Origin: Locusta migratoria
Taxonomy: Eukaryota > Arthropoda > Insecta > Orthoptera > Acrididae
Reading direction: 5' to 3'
Length of the DNA: 64,000 bases
Assembly (NCBI GenBank): GCA_026315105.1
Contig: CM048755.1
Coordinates: 755,489,301-755,553,300 of the forward strand
Both the position numbers and the translations under genes were made by a program. The number at the start of each line of letters is the position of its first letter. The first letter of the stretch is position 1. Positions 21,700-32,059 of the stretch are shown here, in pieces. A model generated the notes under the pieces. The model was not told where the DNA came from. It did not search any database and saw nothing but the letters and a program-made list of their open reading frames with translations.

Positions 21700-21810
21700 A
21701 TTTTATTATACATCACCAGGTCCACTTGAAAATGGCATAAGCCGAAACAAGCTTGTAGTGGAGTAAATAAATATTGTTAGCAGCAAACTTGGATATCTAT
21801 ATTACGATAA
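21700..21810. repeat. Right inverted terminal repeat (PLTR) with hammerhead-like core
   Basis: It contains CTTGAAAATGGCATAAGCC followed by GAAAC (about 21,724-21,748). Terminal repeats of Penelope-like elements are known to carry minimal hammerhead ribozymes (core CUGANGA - stem II - GAAAC). Here TGGC/GCC(A) can pair as stem II around AUAA, and GAAAC is intact, but the CUGANGA box has an extra T and a G-to-A change. So it is at best a decayed ribozyme. Confidence 0.5.
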
Positions 21811-21885
21811 AAATTTCTTCTTCTTCTTATCGATTTTCTAAAAACTATATTTAGTTCCTGTAATAGATATGCGGCCACAGACTGT

Positions 21886-22403
<518 letters not shown>

Positions 22404-22806
22404 TGTTGTTGTTGGATTTTGGAAGGGACTTAACTACAACGGTTATCAGTCCCTTGTTCCAGTCATAGAGGTAAAGCAGTGTGTCAAGCTTCCTCAAGTA
22501 TAGGCGTTAACACGTCAAAATAAAAAAATAACAAGTAAAAACAAAGAAAGGATACAAGTCAAAACGAAGAAGGGATAAAAGGTTGAAGTAATACAAAAGT
22601 ATTTTTGCTGGGTGATCACAAAAATATAAGCAGAACATCCTGCCACTCTGTTACACGTTAAAACCACCTACCTAAACGAAGAGGCAAGTTGAGAACAGAT
22701 CGATAATAGACACTCAAGAAACATTAAATGCAATGGTACAATCCACATGCACAGATAAAATTTAAAACAGAATCAATCATGGAGGCATTGTCAGCTAAAA
22801 CAAGCT
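22404..22806 (-). other. 3' UTR of the I-type LINE with SINE-like terminal hairpin
   Basis: Non-coding and A/T rich. Close to the end the minus strand reads GGGACTGATAACCGTTG then TAGTTAAGTCCCTTCC, in which GGGACT and AGTCCC can form a 6-bp stem. The SINE tails in the window have GGGACTGATGACCCCG then TAGTTAAGTCCC. Confidence 0.7.
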
Positions 22807-23085
22807 TCAAGCGTCAGGGATATTAAAATTTCGTCGTTCCGCCATTAAATTGGGGAATTCTAATGAGATGTGTGCGACTGTCAATGGTGCACCACATCGA
22901 CAATGAGGAGGATCCTCCCGACAGAGAAGGTGACCGTGCGTCAGCCAAGTATGGCCAATACGAAGGCAGCAAAGGACAATCGACTCCCTGTGAGAAGTCA
23001 TAAGTGAAGTCTTCCATGCAGTGGTGGTGGCCTGACAACATGGAGCTTGTTCAGCTCGGTCGAGTCTGCTCATTGAGAACTCCAA
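22807..23085 (-). pseudogene. LINE ORF2 C-terminal Cys/His motif
   Basis: CCLRIGHTWLTHGHLLCRED then PPHCRCGAPLTVAHISLEF matches the C-terminal R-x-R-x-G-H-T...L-T-H...C-x-C-G...T-V-x-H-I-L motif of I/Jockey-type ORF2. The final Cys of the motif region (usually L-E-C-P) is Phe here. The ORF ends at about 22,807. Confidence 0.82.
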
Positions 23086-23560
23086 ACTCTAAGGACTTTG
23101 TGGTTTAACTGGGATTGGAGGTCTGTTTCTGGGAGGCCAATAGCCAGGAATCGTGATGTGGTGTCCTGCTTGGCCAACTGATCGACACATCTATTGCCTG
23201 GTATACCTATGTGGACTGGCGCCCACACAAAAGCGGCAGAACGACCTGACACGCCAAGGGCGAAGACGGCATCTTCGATTAATCGCACCAAATGTTGCTT
23301 GGGAAGAAACTGGTCAAGGGCCTGTAAGCCATTCAGGGAGTCGCTACAGATGACAAAAGACCCCCTGGGGCGAGCTAGGAGCTGTTCAGGAGCTCTTAAA
23401 GTACAGCCAGCTCCGCGGTGAAGATGCTACTTCCACAAGCCAACGATCGCTGTTCGATTTGGTCACCACAGACAAAGGCATATCCAGCATGGCCATCGAC
23501 CAAAGAACCGTCCGTGTAAATAATGTTTGTGAAATGAGTCAAACAGTGCTCGGAAGTCCC
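23070..23560 (-). pseudogene. LINE ORF2 RNase H domain
   Basis: IYTDGSLVDGHAGYAFVCGD carries the first catalytic Asp in T-D-G-S. CGSSIFTAELA carries the catalytic Glu. Further on, AAFVWAPVHIGIPGNRCVDQ and LAKQDTT correspond to the W-x-P-x-H-x-G-I-x-G-N-x-x-x-D-x-x-A motif with His and Asp. The domain is spread over two frames with a stop between. An RNase H after RT is diagnostic for I-like clades among LINEs. Confidence 0.82.
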
Positions 23561-23654
23561 GGCGGAGAATCAATGGTGCAACGGAGGCTTTTGTGAGGAA
23601 TGGTCCAAGGCGAATACTGGAGAGTACTGGAAAGGAGGAGGGAAAGGAAGGGAA

Positions 23655-23993
23655 TCAAGTGATGCGAGAAGGGAATGGACATGGACCGCAATCAGGAGAC
23701 CCGACGTAGGCGCCGTCGTCGTATGGAAGGGAGTGCAGCAGTTGGGAAGAGAAGCCTGTGGTTCGAATGGTGGGGTGAAGCATGAACCCGGGCAACATGC
23801 GACACCAACAATTGTTGCTGGCGAAAATGAAGAGGGGGGGGGGCACCACAGCTTCAGGAAGGAGAATTGTTACCGGACTGGTGCGATAAGCCCCTGTCAT
23901 GAAACGCACACCAGTGTGAAAAATGGGGTCTAAGACCCGCAAGGCAGAAGGGGCTTCTGAATCATATAGCAAGCTCCCGCAATCAAGACGCAA
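23655..23993 (-). pseudogene. LINE ORF2 RT thumb / connection region
   Basis: MRLDCGSLLYDSEAPSALRV followed by LDPIFHTGVRFMTGAYRTSP is the characteristic post-palm segment (L-R-L-D-Y-G...L-D-x-I-H-x-x-x-L-R...G-A-F-R-T-S-P) of Jockey/I-type ORF2. Confidence 0.8.
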
Positions 23994-24171
23994 CTGAATA
24001 AGAGCCTTGTAGAGCTGCAGGAGGCTGGAACGAGCTGCTCCCCAACCAGTATGGCCGAGGCATTCTAGAATATTTAAATGTCGTCAACATTTCTGTCTTA
24101 GCTGACGTATGTGTGGCAGCCAAGTCAGCTGGGCATCGAAAACCGTGCCTAGAAAGCACGACCTGTAGGGG

Positions 24172-24990
24172 TTAACCACCCAGGTAGAGCTCTGGAGCAG
24201 GATGAACTACCCGACGGCGATAGAAGTGCATTACGCGGGTTTTCTGTGCGGAGAACTGAAATCTATGAGTAGAGGCCCATGAATGGGTCTTTAGGATGGC
24301 ATCCTGCAGACGCCGTTCAGCTACACAGAGACTAATGGAGCTGAAGTACAAGCAGAAATCATCGGTGAACAAGGAGCAACAGACGGATGTCCCCACAGCC
24401 GCAGCAAGACCGTTGATTGCCACTAAAAACAATGTGACACTGAGGATGGGGCCCTGTGTGACACGGTTCTCTTGAATACGGCGGGGGGGGGGGGGGGGAG
24501 AGCTAACAGAGGATCCAACCCTCACCAGAAACGAGAGGTGGGAGAGGAAATTCCGAATAAAAGTAGGAAGGGGGCCACGTAATCCCCAGTCATGCAAAGT
24601 AGTCAGTATATGGTGGCACCAAGTGGAATCGTACGCCTTGCAAAGATCGAAAAATACCGCAACCAAATGCTCACGACTAGCGAAGGCAGTGCGAATTGCC
24701 GACTCCAGTGACACGAGGTTGTCAATGGTAGAGTGGCCTTGGTGGAAGCCCCCGTGTTGTGGAGGAAGGAGTCCACGCTCTTCAAGGATCCACATAAGCC
24801 GCTGACTCACCAAACATTCAAAGAGCTTGCAGAGAACGTTTGTGAGGCTAATCGGACGGTAATTGTCAGCCAACAGAGGATCTGCACCAGGTTTCAGCAC
24901 CAGGATGATAATGCTTCCCGCCATTGCGACCGGAAAATCCCCTCTGCCCATACACGTTTAAACAGGGCCAGTATCCGGTATTGAGACAGT
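24172..24990 (-). pseudogene. LINE ORF2 reverse transcriptase
   Basis: The longest frame contains AGSIIILVLKPGADPLLADN, YRPISLTNVLCKLFECLVSQ, HGGFHQGHSTIDNLVSLESA, VFFDLCKAYDSTW (catalytic Asp, block A), VTQGPILSVTLFLVAINGLA and CSLFTDDFCLYFSS (the F-T-D-D active site). The order and spacing are those of a non-LTR RT. The frame includes a low-complexity PPPPP run caused by a G-tract at 24,481-24,498, probably a local expansion. Upstream N-terminal pieces continue to about 25,300 in shifted frames. Confidence 0.9.
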
Positions 24991-25599
24991 GTTGTAAGGT
25001 GTTATAAGAACTGGCTGTGAATCCTATCCGGTCCTCGAGTGATATCAGGGCATTCCGAAAGAGCAGTTTGGAACTCCCCCTCACTAAATGGGTCTCTGTA
25101 GAGTTCCCAGTGTCGGATAAAGTAGGAGAACTGTTTCCACTCAGTCCGATGTTTGAGGGCACGGAAGTCGTCAATGTATGTGGCAGTCGCGGAGCAACGT
25201 GCGAAGTGATCTGCCATGTGTTCGGCGATAGCTGTTTCGATCGTGCAGAGCATACCCTGGATGGTGAGGGATGGGATTCCTGTCGGTGGGCGTTATCAAA
25301 AGACGCGCCGTACTTGCGTCCATACCCCATTCAGGAAGGTGCGAGAGCCGATAGTGGCTACATACCGCTTCCAGGAGTCCTGCTCTGCTGTATCAGTCGT
25401 CGAGCACGCGCACGGAACCGTTTAAAGGCTACCAGGTTAACCATGGAAGGGTGACGTCGGTGGCGCTGGAGAGCTCGCTGACGATCCCGGATAGCCTCAG
25501 CGATCTCCGGTGTCCACCAAGGCACAGACTTGCGCCGAGGGGAACCAGTGGTTTGCGGAACTCTCAGTCACCTGTTGGATTGCACTACTGGCGTCAGTT

Positions 25600-26300
25600 G
25601 GTAGTGGCGCATCGATTACAGCAGCCAACTCATAAGCCGGCCACTGAAACCTACAGAGGTACCATCGGGGCAACAAGTGGTCTGCAGGTCGATACCCAAG
25701 CGTGACACAAAGTTGGGAAAGTGGTCACTGTCACACAGATCGTCGTGCATCCGACAATTGAGGTGCGGTCGAAGGCTTGGGCTACTGACAGAGGGGTCTA
25801 TGGCCGAATGTGTGCCCCGCATCACGCTAAAATGCGTGGGGGCACCAGTATTCAAGAAGGCAAAGGTCTGGTTGAACCAAAAGCGTCTCAATATCCCTGC
25901 TGCGACCTGTGGTCTGTGTTCCACCCCGCAATGGGTAGTGGGCATTAAAGTCCCCCAAAAGCAGGAATGGTGGGGGAAGTCGGGAGACCACAGCAGTAAG
26001 GTTGTCAAGAGACATGACCTTATCTGGGGGAAGGTATGTACTGCAGATCGTTATTTCCTGCATTTTCCGGAGTGTGACTGCCACTGCCTCAATAGTAGTG
26101 TGGTGTGGCACAGGGGCACTGGGGACAGTGTCGAGGATGTACAGACAGACACCGCCTGACACCCTGTCATATATGGACCTGTTGTGAAAGTAGCCCAGAT
26201 AGCCACAGAGGATAGGGGTCCACTGTGCAGGAAACTGTGTTTCCTGTAGGACTATACAAAGTGCAGGGTAGTGGCATAATAATTTTCACAGCTCAACCAT
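25600..26300 (-). pseudogene. LINE ORF2 AP-endonuclease domain
   Basis: The minus strand has ALCIVLQETQFPAQWTP (the Q-E-T catalytic Glu motif), RSIYDRVSGGVCLYILDTVP, ITICSTYLPPDKV and FLLLGDFNAHYPLRGG (the G-D-F-N-A-H catalytic motif). After a frameshift the strand has a Trp/Asp-rich stretch. This nuclease nicks the target for reverse transcription. Confidence 0.8.
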
Positions 26301-26541
26301 GTGGTTAAAGAAGCCAGTGCAATTCCACTGGAGAATGACTGTTTCTCCATGCTGTAAGGCCATAAAAATAAATAAAAGAAGCAGATCATTCCATAGGACC
26401 ATCTGCTGCCATCTGCTCATGATCTACAGAATCTAAAACCATAGATTCTGGGGATTCTGTGAGTGCAAGATCCGCAGGGGATGCGAGGATCTCGGCTTCA
26501 TCCTCTGAAGCACAGGATGTGGGTAGTTGTGGCTATGAAGC

Positions 26542-26739
26542 AAATGTTCAAATGTTTGTAGCGTCTATGGGACTTAACTACGGGGTCATCAGTCCCTAAA
26601 CTTACAAACTACTTATGAACTACTTACAACTAAGGACGGCACAAATATCCATGCCCGAGGGGGGATTCGAACCCCCGACCGTAGTGGCCGTGCAAACCGT
26701 GACTGGAGCGCCTCAGTCTCCTCGGCCACCGCGGCCGGC
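26542..26739 (-). mobile_element. SINE type 1 inserted in the I-type LINE
   Basis: Minus-strand full-length copy. GGCTATGAAGC at 26,531-26,541 and 26,740-26,750 is the target duplication. The LINE reads on across the site when the SINE is ignored. Confidence 0.95.
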
Positions 26740-26799
26740 GGCTATGAAGCCACCAAAGAATCCTTTTTCTTTCTATGTTGTTTCTTGCTTTCTCGCAGG

Positions 26800-28220
26800 C
26801 CCTTCGATGTTAAGGGCCGTGGGGCTTCCCAGAAGGGGCTGCAGTGGCTGATGAAGAGCAGGAGGCCCTTCGATCAGCAGCTGGGGGATCCTTCAGCAAT
26901 TTGCTGGGATCCTCTTTGCCACAGAGAGAAGCCTCGGAAGGGAGTGTTCTGAGGGACCACTTACCACTTCCGGGCGAGAGGAGCCAGAGAAGGCTGCTGT
27001 TTCTTCGGCTGTGGGGTGGGGACTGACGTTCCCTGCGATTGGGGAGTCGCTTTTCCCAGCGTGAAGTGTTTGGGTGCAACAGAAGTGGAAGTGCCCCTCT
27101 CTCTCAAAGGGACAGGTGTAGAAGATTGGACCCAAGGGCCCACTAGAGAGGTTTCAGCAGAGGGTACATAACTTGTCAGGGATGGCAATGAATATGCTGC
27201 TGTGGCATATGAGGTCTTCATGCTCGCAGGGTGGAGTTTTGTATATTTCCGTTTGGCCTCGGAGTAGGACAACCAGTCCAGGGTCTTATACTCCATTATC
27301 TTCCTTTCCTTATGCAAAACTGCACAATTGGGCGAGCTAGGAGGATGGTGCGGTCCACAGTTGACACTAACTGAAGAAGGGACACAAGAGGCGTCTGGAT
27401 GTTATGCATGTCCACACTCCCGACATGTGGGGTCGGCATCACACCGGGATGACATGTGCCCAAACCTCCAGCACTTGAAGCAGCGCATAGGGGGAGGGGC
27501 ATAGGGCTTTACATCGCACCGGTAGATCATTACCTTGACCTTCTCAGGCAATGAATCGCCCTCAGAGGCCAAGATGAAGGCACCAGTGGCAACCCTGTTG
27601 TCCTTCAGATCCGTATAAACACAGCAGTTGAAGTGGACTCCTCGTCGCTACAAGTTCTTGCGTGATTCATCATCCGATTGAAAAAGGAGATCTCTATGGA
27701 ATGTGATGTCCTGGACCATATTGAGGCTCTTGTGTGGAGTGATCGTAATGGGAACATCACCCAGCTTATCACAGGCAAACAATGTCTGTGACCGCGCTGG
27801 GAATGATGTCGTTAACAGTAGCGATCCTGAACGCATCTTCGACATTCCCTCCACGTCTCCAAATCTGTCCTCTAGGTGATCAAAGAATACCGGCTTTGTA
27901 GTCGTGAATGATTCGCCATCTGACCTGGTACATATTAGATATCGAGGACTGTATTGCTCTCCTTGAGGCCGAGCTTTATGTCCCACCCATAGCGTTGCCA
28001 CGGAGGGGAACGTTTGGGTTGTATTCAGCGGCATTATAATCACCTCTACCTCTCTTAGAGACGCCGGTTTTTGTCCGCCAACGCTATTGTTGGCTCGTTT
28101 CATCGTGGTCCCACAAGCAGATAGGGAACTATACGCCCACCCAGACAGAGCCTCGCTTGCCTCGGTAAGCCTTGTACAACTGAGGTGCGGCAGGTTCCTC
28201 AGAGGCTTCTCGCTAGCGAC
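26800..28220 (-). pseudogene. LINE ORF1 (gag-like, CCHC zinc knuckle)
   Basis: The first frame (to 27,648) includes ICTRSDGESFTTTKPVFFDH, MSKMRSGSLLLTTSFPARSQ and CDKLGDVPITITPHKSLN, the gag RNA-binding region of I-type LINEs. After a frameshift come DNRVATGAFILASEGDSLPE and a CCHC knuckle, MRCFKCWRFGHMSSRCDADP (C-x2-C-x4-H-x4-C), with a second C-x2-C start (TCREC). A Pro/Ser/Thr-rich stretch follows. The frame shifts several times, so no intact protein remains. Residues before about MPLNTTQTFPSV are uncertain because of the neighbouring LINE junction. Confidence 0.75.
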
Positions 28221-28224
28221 TCTT

Positions 28225-29255
28225 CGGTCTTGGTTCGGTCTTGATTCCTTTGCTGTTCTTAATATATAATAATGACTTGCCATTCTACATTCACGAAGAT
28301 GTTACGCTAGTAATTTTTGCTAAGCTATCACACCTGACAAACAGGAATTAACTGATGAAATTGTAAATGATATCTTTCAGAAAGTTATTAAGTGGTTCTC
28401 TACAAATGGACTCTCATTAAACTTTTATAAAATCCAGTATATACAGCTTCATACAGTAAATGGCATAACACCATTAATAAATTTAGACTTCGAACATAAA
28501 TCTGTAATCTGTAGCTAAAATTCAAAATTTTTAGGTGTTTACATTGACGAGGGACTGAATTGGAAGAAACATATTGAAGATCTCCTGAAACGTTTGAGTT
28601 CAGCTACGTATGCCATCAGAGTCGTTGCAAAATTTGGTGATATACATCTCAGTAAATTAGCTTACTACACCTATTTTCATTCATTGCTTTCATATGGGAT
28701 CATATTCTGGGGCGATTCAAAATTGAGTAAAAAATTATTCATTGCACAAAAGCGTGTAATCAGAATAATTGCTGGAGCCCACCCAAGAGCATCCTGCAGA
28801 CATTTATTTAGGGATCTAGGGATCTTCACTGTAGCTTCACAATACACATATTCACATATGCAATTTGTTATTAACAATCCCACCCAATTCAAAAGTAATA
28901 GCAGTGTGCATAGCTACAACACTAGGAGAAATGGTGATATTCACTATTCAAGGTTAAATCTAACTTTGGATCAGAAAGGGGTGAATTATGTTGCCACAAA
29001 AGTCTTTGGTCACTTACCAAGTAGCATAAAAAGTCTGATAGATAGCCAACTAGTATTTAAAAAGAAATGAAAGTGATTTCTGAATGGCAACTCCTTCTAA
29101 AATGTAGATGAATTTTTAGATGAAAAATGTAATAAAAATCCTTAAAATATTGATTGTCAAGTGTAGACAACATTTACTAAACTGACACGTTCCACATCAT
29201 TACGAATTGTCGTATATATGATCTATGGAAAAGGTATTAATCTAATCTGTTCAAC
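28225..29255 (+). mobile_element. CR1-like LINE, 5'-truncated
   Basis: It begins inside RT block B (GSVLIPLLFLIYNNDLP in the plus strand) and ends with a 3' UTR containing GATCTATGGAAAAGGTATTA and ATCTAATCTG. The adjacent I-type LINE starts at the same place on the other strand, so the two are head to head. The first 290 bp contain stops, and the last about 180 codons are open. Confidence 0.82.
28519..29070 (+). pseudogene. CR1-like LINE RT C-terminus
   Basis: After a TAA near 28,516 the frame is open: SKFLGVYIDEGLNWKKHIED, LLSYGIIFWGDSKLSKKLF, AQKRVIRIIAGAHPRASCRH, LFRDLGIFTVASQYTYSHMQ and SVHSYNTRRNGDIHYSRLNL. K-F-L-G-V-x-x-D, Y-G-I-x-x-W-G, L-Q-K-R-x-x-R and H-x-Y-N-T-R are standard for the C-terminal part of CR1/Jockey-type ORF2. 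It lacks an intact palm, so it cannot be active. Confidence 0.85.
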
Positions 29256-31204
29256 CTCAACAGCCATGCATCTTCTCGGCACCTAGCACACCTTGAGATT
29301 CAAGTTTATTATTATTATTATTTTATACAGGTTTGTACCGTCTTCGCGACCCGGGCGATTAAACAAGATCCCCGGTCTCTGAAACGTACAACGTTCCACC
29401 GTCGAGGCGAACGATGATTGTTGGAGCATGCACAGAGCTTCCGGTGTGGCGTGACACAGCCCACAGGTTCGCCACCCCCGTACTCGGCAAATTAATGCTG
29501 AGCCCCTGCAGGGAAATGCATATTGATACTTAGTAGTATGACGTCAATTGCTAGCTATCAAGTCTTTGTGAGGATGAGTATTGACCAGTAGATGTATGAC
29601 TGTAATGAGAATCCTGTCACTTGGTTGGATTTGGCTGTTACGGTCTATTACGGGGAGTCTCGTAGGCTAGTTGGATTAGAACTTTAGTAAAATGGGTGGA
29701 ATTACTCTAAAAGTATCGAGGTAACGCCTATTTTCTATGGCTGTTGTTGCTCTGTTATGAGGGACTCTAAATCAGGTTGGAAGTATGGACATTTAGTGGT
29801 AAAAAAACGGAATTATCCTAATAAATCGAAGCACTGTCTGTTTGGTTTGGTGACTGATGACGATCTTTTACTTTGGATACTTAAATATGCATTACATGAC
29901 TAGGATGGGAAGAAGATGTGATCTGTTGTTGTTACATGTTGCGGATGTTATCTGTATGCAACTGAGTGTTCGGAAGGGTTTGTAGCTATATTACTTTCCG
30001 TTTGTTACTCTATCGAGGTGTGGGATTATTTTACGATGTAATTGGTTGGGTGTCACGTTTACTTATCGGTTGTAACAAATGACGTTGCGACGAATGTGTG
30101 ATGTTGTGAATCGTCGTTAGAAGACCTGATTGTTTTGATCGCAAGAGATCAACATTTTCCAAGTACTGATTTGAATAATTACCTTCGAATAGTAGGACAG
30201 CACGTTTTGTGTTATCGATGTGTACAGGGGAGAGAGTATCGTGGAATGCCGCACGAATTCGGGCGGAGATCATTACAAGAAGGGTCTTTATACACACAGC
30301 ACGTGGCTCTTGTTGGTGTTTTGTGACGATGGCAACAGAATTTTTAACGATCGGATGTAGCGGTGTGTAGGCTAGAAGCCTACTTTATAGAGAGATCTTT
30401 CGTCGAAACATTGCTTGTTTCATCGTATGTTAGTGGTGTTTACGAATGGTGTCATTTATGTAGCGTACATAGCACGGTACTGCAGCAGAACTCTAATATG
30501 CCCTCTTGGATCCGCCATCTTGATGACATAGTGCAGTTTATCCTCCCATAACATTTTGGGTTATTGCCAATTGCATTCAATTACAATTCAAAATTTGAAT
30601 CTCCCGCCATGTAGCCATCTTGATTTACGTCATAGGGGGACGGGAAACAGAAGGCTTGGTCCTAGTTAGTTGAAATCGATTGCGTAACGTGGCTGACGTT
30701 GAGTTACCGATTAAAAATATATAATAAATTTATTTGTCAAATCACGAGTCCTGGTGTCAGAAAAGTTATAGGTAATCACATTATCGATTGATATAAATTG
30801 AGTTAGCGCTTATTTTGCTCTGTGTAATCGCGCAACTGACTTGGTGTTTAAGCAGAGTCGCCTATTCTTTAGTTATGTGTAGAGTGTCTATCTTTTTTCA
30901 CATGATTTCGAATTATGTGACTCGACCTGTTGAATTACTGGTTGGAGGATAACACAGAAGATATTGATGTCGATTTTAGGAGATATCGTTGTACAAAAGG
31001 GTATAGTTTTGTTTCAACATAGAGAAAGAACGATGACAGCTGTCTTGTGGAATGCCGTACCATCGGTATTTGCAAGTTTGATCTGTGTCACTTAAATGTC
31101 GTAAAGGCTTGGAACATTTCGGAAAGAGTATTTTGCAGTGTATAATAACATCGCGATTGGGTACAGCGTGAAATCTAGTACGACTGTGTGGGATTATTCC
31201 ATGC
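29256..31204. other. Unassigned region with dispersed-repeat pieces
   Basis: A (TTA)n run lies at about 29,308-29,322. At 30,500-30,650 are GCCATCTTGATGAC and CATTTTGGGTTATTGCCAA blocks that recur at 47.5-47.7 kb. ACTTGGTGTTTAAGCA near 30,838 recurs near 45,310. TTAAATGTCGTAAAGGCTTGG near 31,093 recurs near 44,924 and 20,187. No coding is recognised. Confidence 0.4.
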
Positions 31205-31214
31205 GAGTGATTAG

Positions 31215-31353
31215 TTCAAATGTTTGTATAGTCTATGGGACTTAACTACGGGGTCATCAGTCCCTAAACTTACAAACTACTTATGAACTACTTACGAACT
31301 AGGACGGCACAAATATCCATGCCCGAGGGGGGATTCGAACCCCCGACCGTAGT
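31215..31353 (-). mobile_element. 5'-truncated SINE type 1 with intact target duplication
   Basis: A minus-strand copy that stops at CCCCGACCGTAGT: the A box and the first half of the tRNA-like head are absent. GAGTGATTAG at 31,205-31,214 and 31,354-31,363 flanks it. The truncation therefore happened during insertion (incomplete reverse transcription), not by later deletion. Confidence 0.94.
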
Positions 31354-31363
31354 GAGTGATTAG

Positions 31364-31943
31364 TGCATGAACTTTATTATAACGATGTGGGAAGGATGGA
31401 AGGGTGGAATATGATCGTCTGTATGTTCGGTTAGCTCAACACTCTGGTGTGCTCCACGCCAATAAGTTTGTGTGCTGCGAGAAATAACGTTTTAAGTCTG
31501 TCATATTTTTATTTTTCTTGGTATATGCTCCGCGTTTTGTTTGAATGATTTTCGCGACTTGAGATAATTTTGTGTGTTTAGATTACATGGGAAGGAAACT
31601 GATTGACTTTCATTTCGTTGATTTCATTCTTATTAACAAGATGTCTTCTGCCTTTGCTGTTGTATTTGTTTCGTGAGCTTGCACCTCAGTACCTCAAAAG
31701 AGTGTTTCTTAAAATGGTCACAAGTTCGTTCTGTCTATAATCTAACGCGCCTGGATTGCGTTTTTGTTAAGCTGATATTTTTTTTTAACAAGTTCATCTG
31801 AAGAGGTGTTATGGTACTAGATTGTTTAAACTGTTGTCGAACATCGCGTTCTTAATCGTTGCGTTTCAACTCGTAATTGAAACTCTGGGTTTGTTGAATG
31901 TATCCGTTAAATATTTGTGAGCTTTTGGTGAGATTTGTAAATG
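31364..31943. other. Unassigned spacer before giant element A
   Basis: T-rich on the plus strand; no feature recognised. Confidence 0.3.
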
Positions 31944-32059
31944 TACACTTGACAGCAAAAAAAGTGGATCACTGCTGAATGCAACCCAACTAACGTAGCT
32001 GTGTTGCGGGTACTCCACATTCAAAACCCCTGTAGAGGACAGTCGTTCGACTATTCACA

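Larger units (their letters stand above)
20927..21810 (+). mobile_element. Penelope-like element with inverted terminal repeats, internally deleted
   Basis: Terminal inverted repeats (20,927-21,053 and 21,700-21,810) share TTATCGTAATA at the outer edge, GCTAACAATATTTATT, CTACAAGCTTGTTTCGGC and GTGGACCTGGTGATGTATAA. The left copy has about 14 extra bases (CAGATTGTGCAAAT). The interior plus strand encodes a GIY-YIG fragment. This is the layout of Penelope-like elements with inverted long terminal repeats; the RT region is lost, leaving 884 bp. Confidence 0.8.
22404..28220 (-). mobile_element. I-type LINE with gag, endonuclease, RT and RNase H, decayed
   Basis: On the minus strand: ORF1 (gag) with a CCHC zinc knuckle, then ORF2 with AP endonuclease, reverse transcriptase, RNase H and a C-terminal Cys motif, then a 3' UTR of about 400 bp ending near CAACAACAAC. 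The RNase H after RT favours the I clade (or a close RNase H-bearing clade). Many frameshifts are present, and a SINE interrupts the gag/ORF2 junction at 26,542-26,739. Its 3' end carries GGGACTGATAACC...TAGTTAAGTCCC, the hairpin also found in the local SINE tails. The 5' end abuts the CR1-like LINE at about 28,225. Confidence 0.85.

Noticed and set aside
24623..26187. Several plus-strand frames of 60-160 codons over 24.6-26.2 kb
   Set aside because: Shadows of the minus-strand I-type LINE ORF2, whose domains are clearly recognisable.
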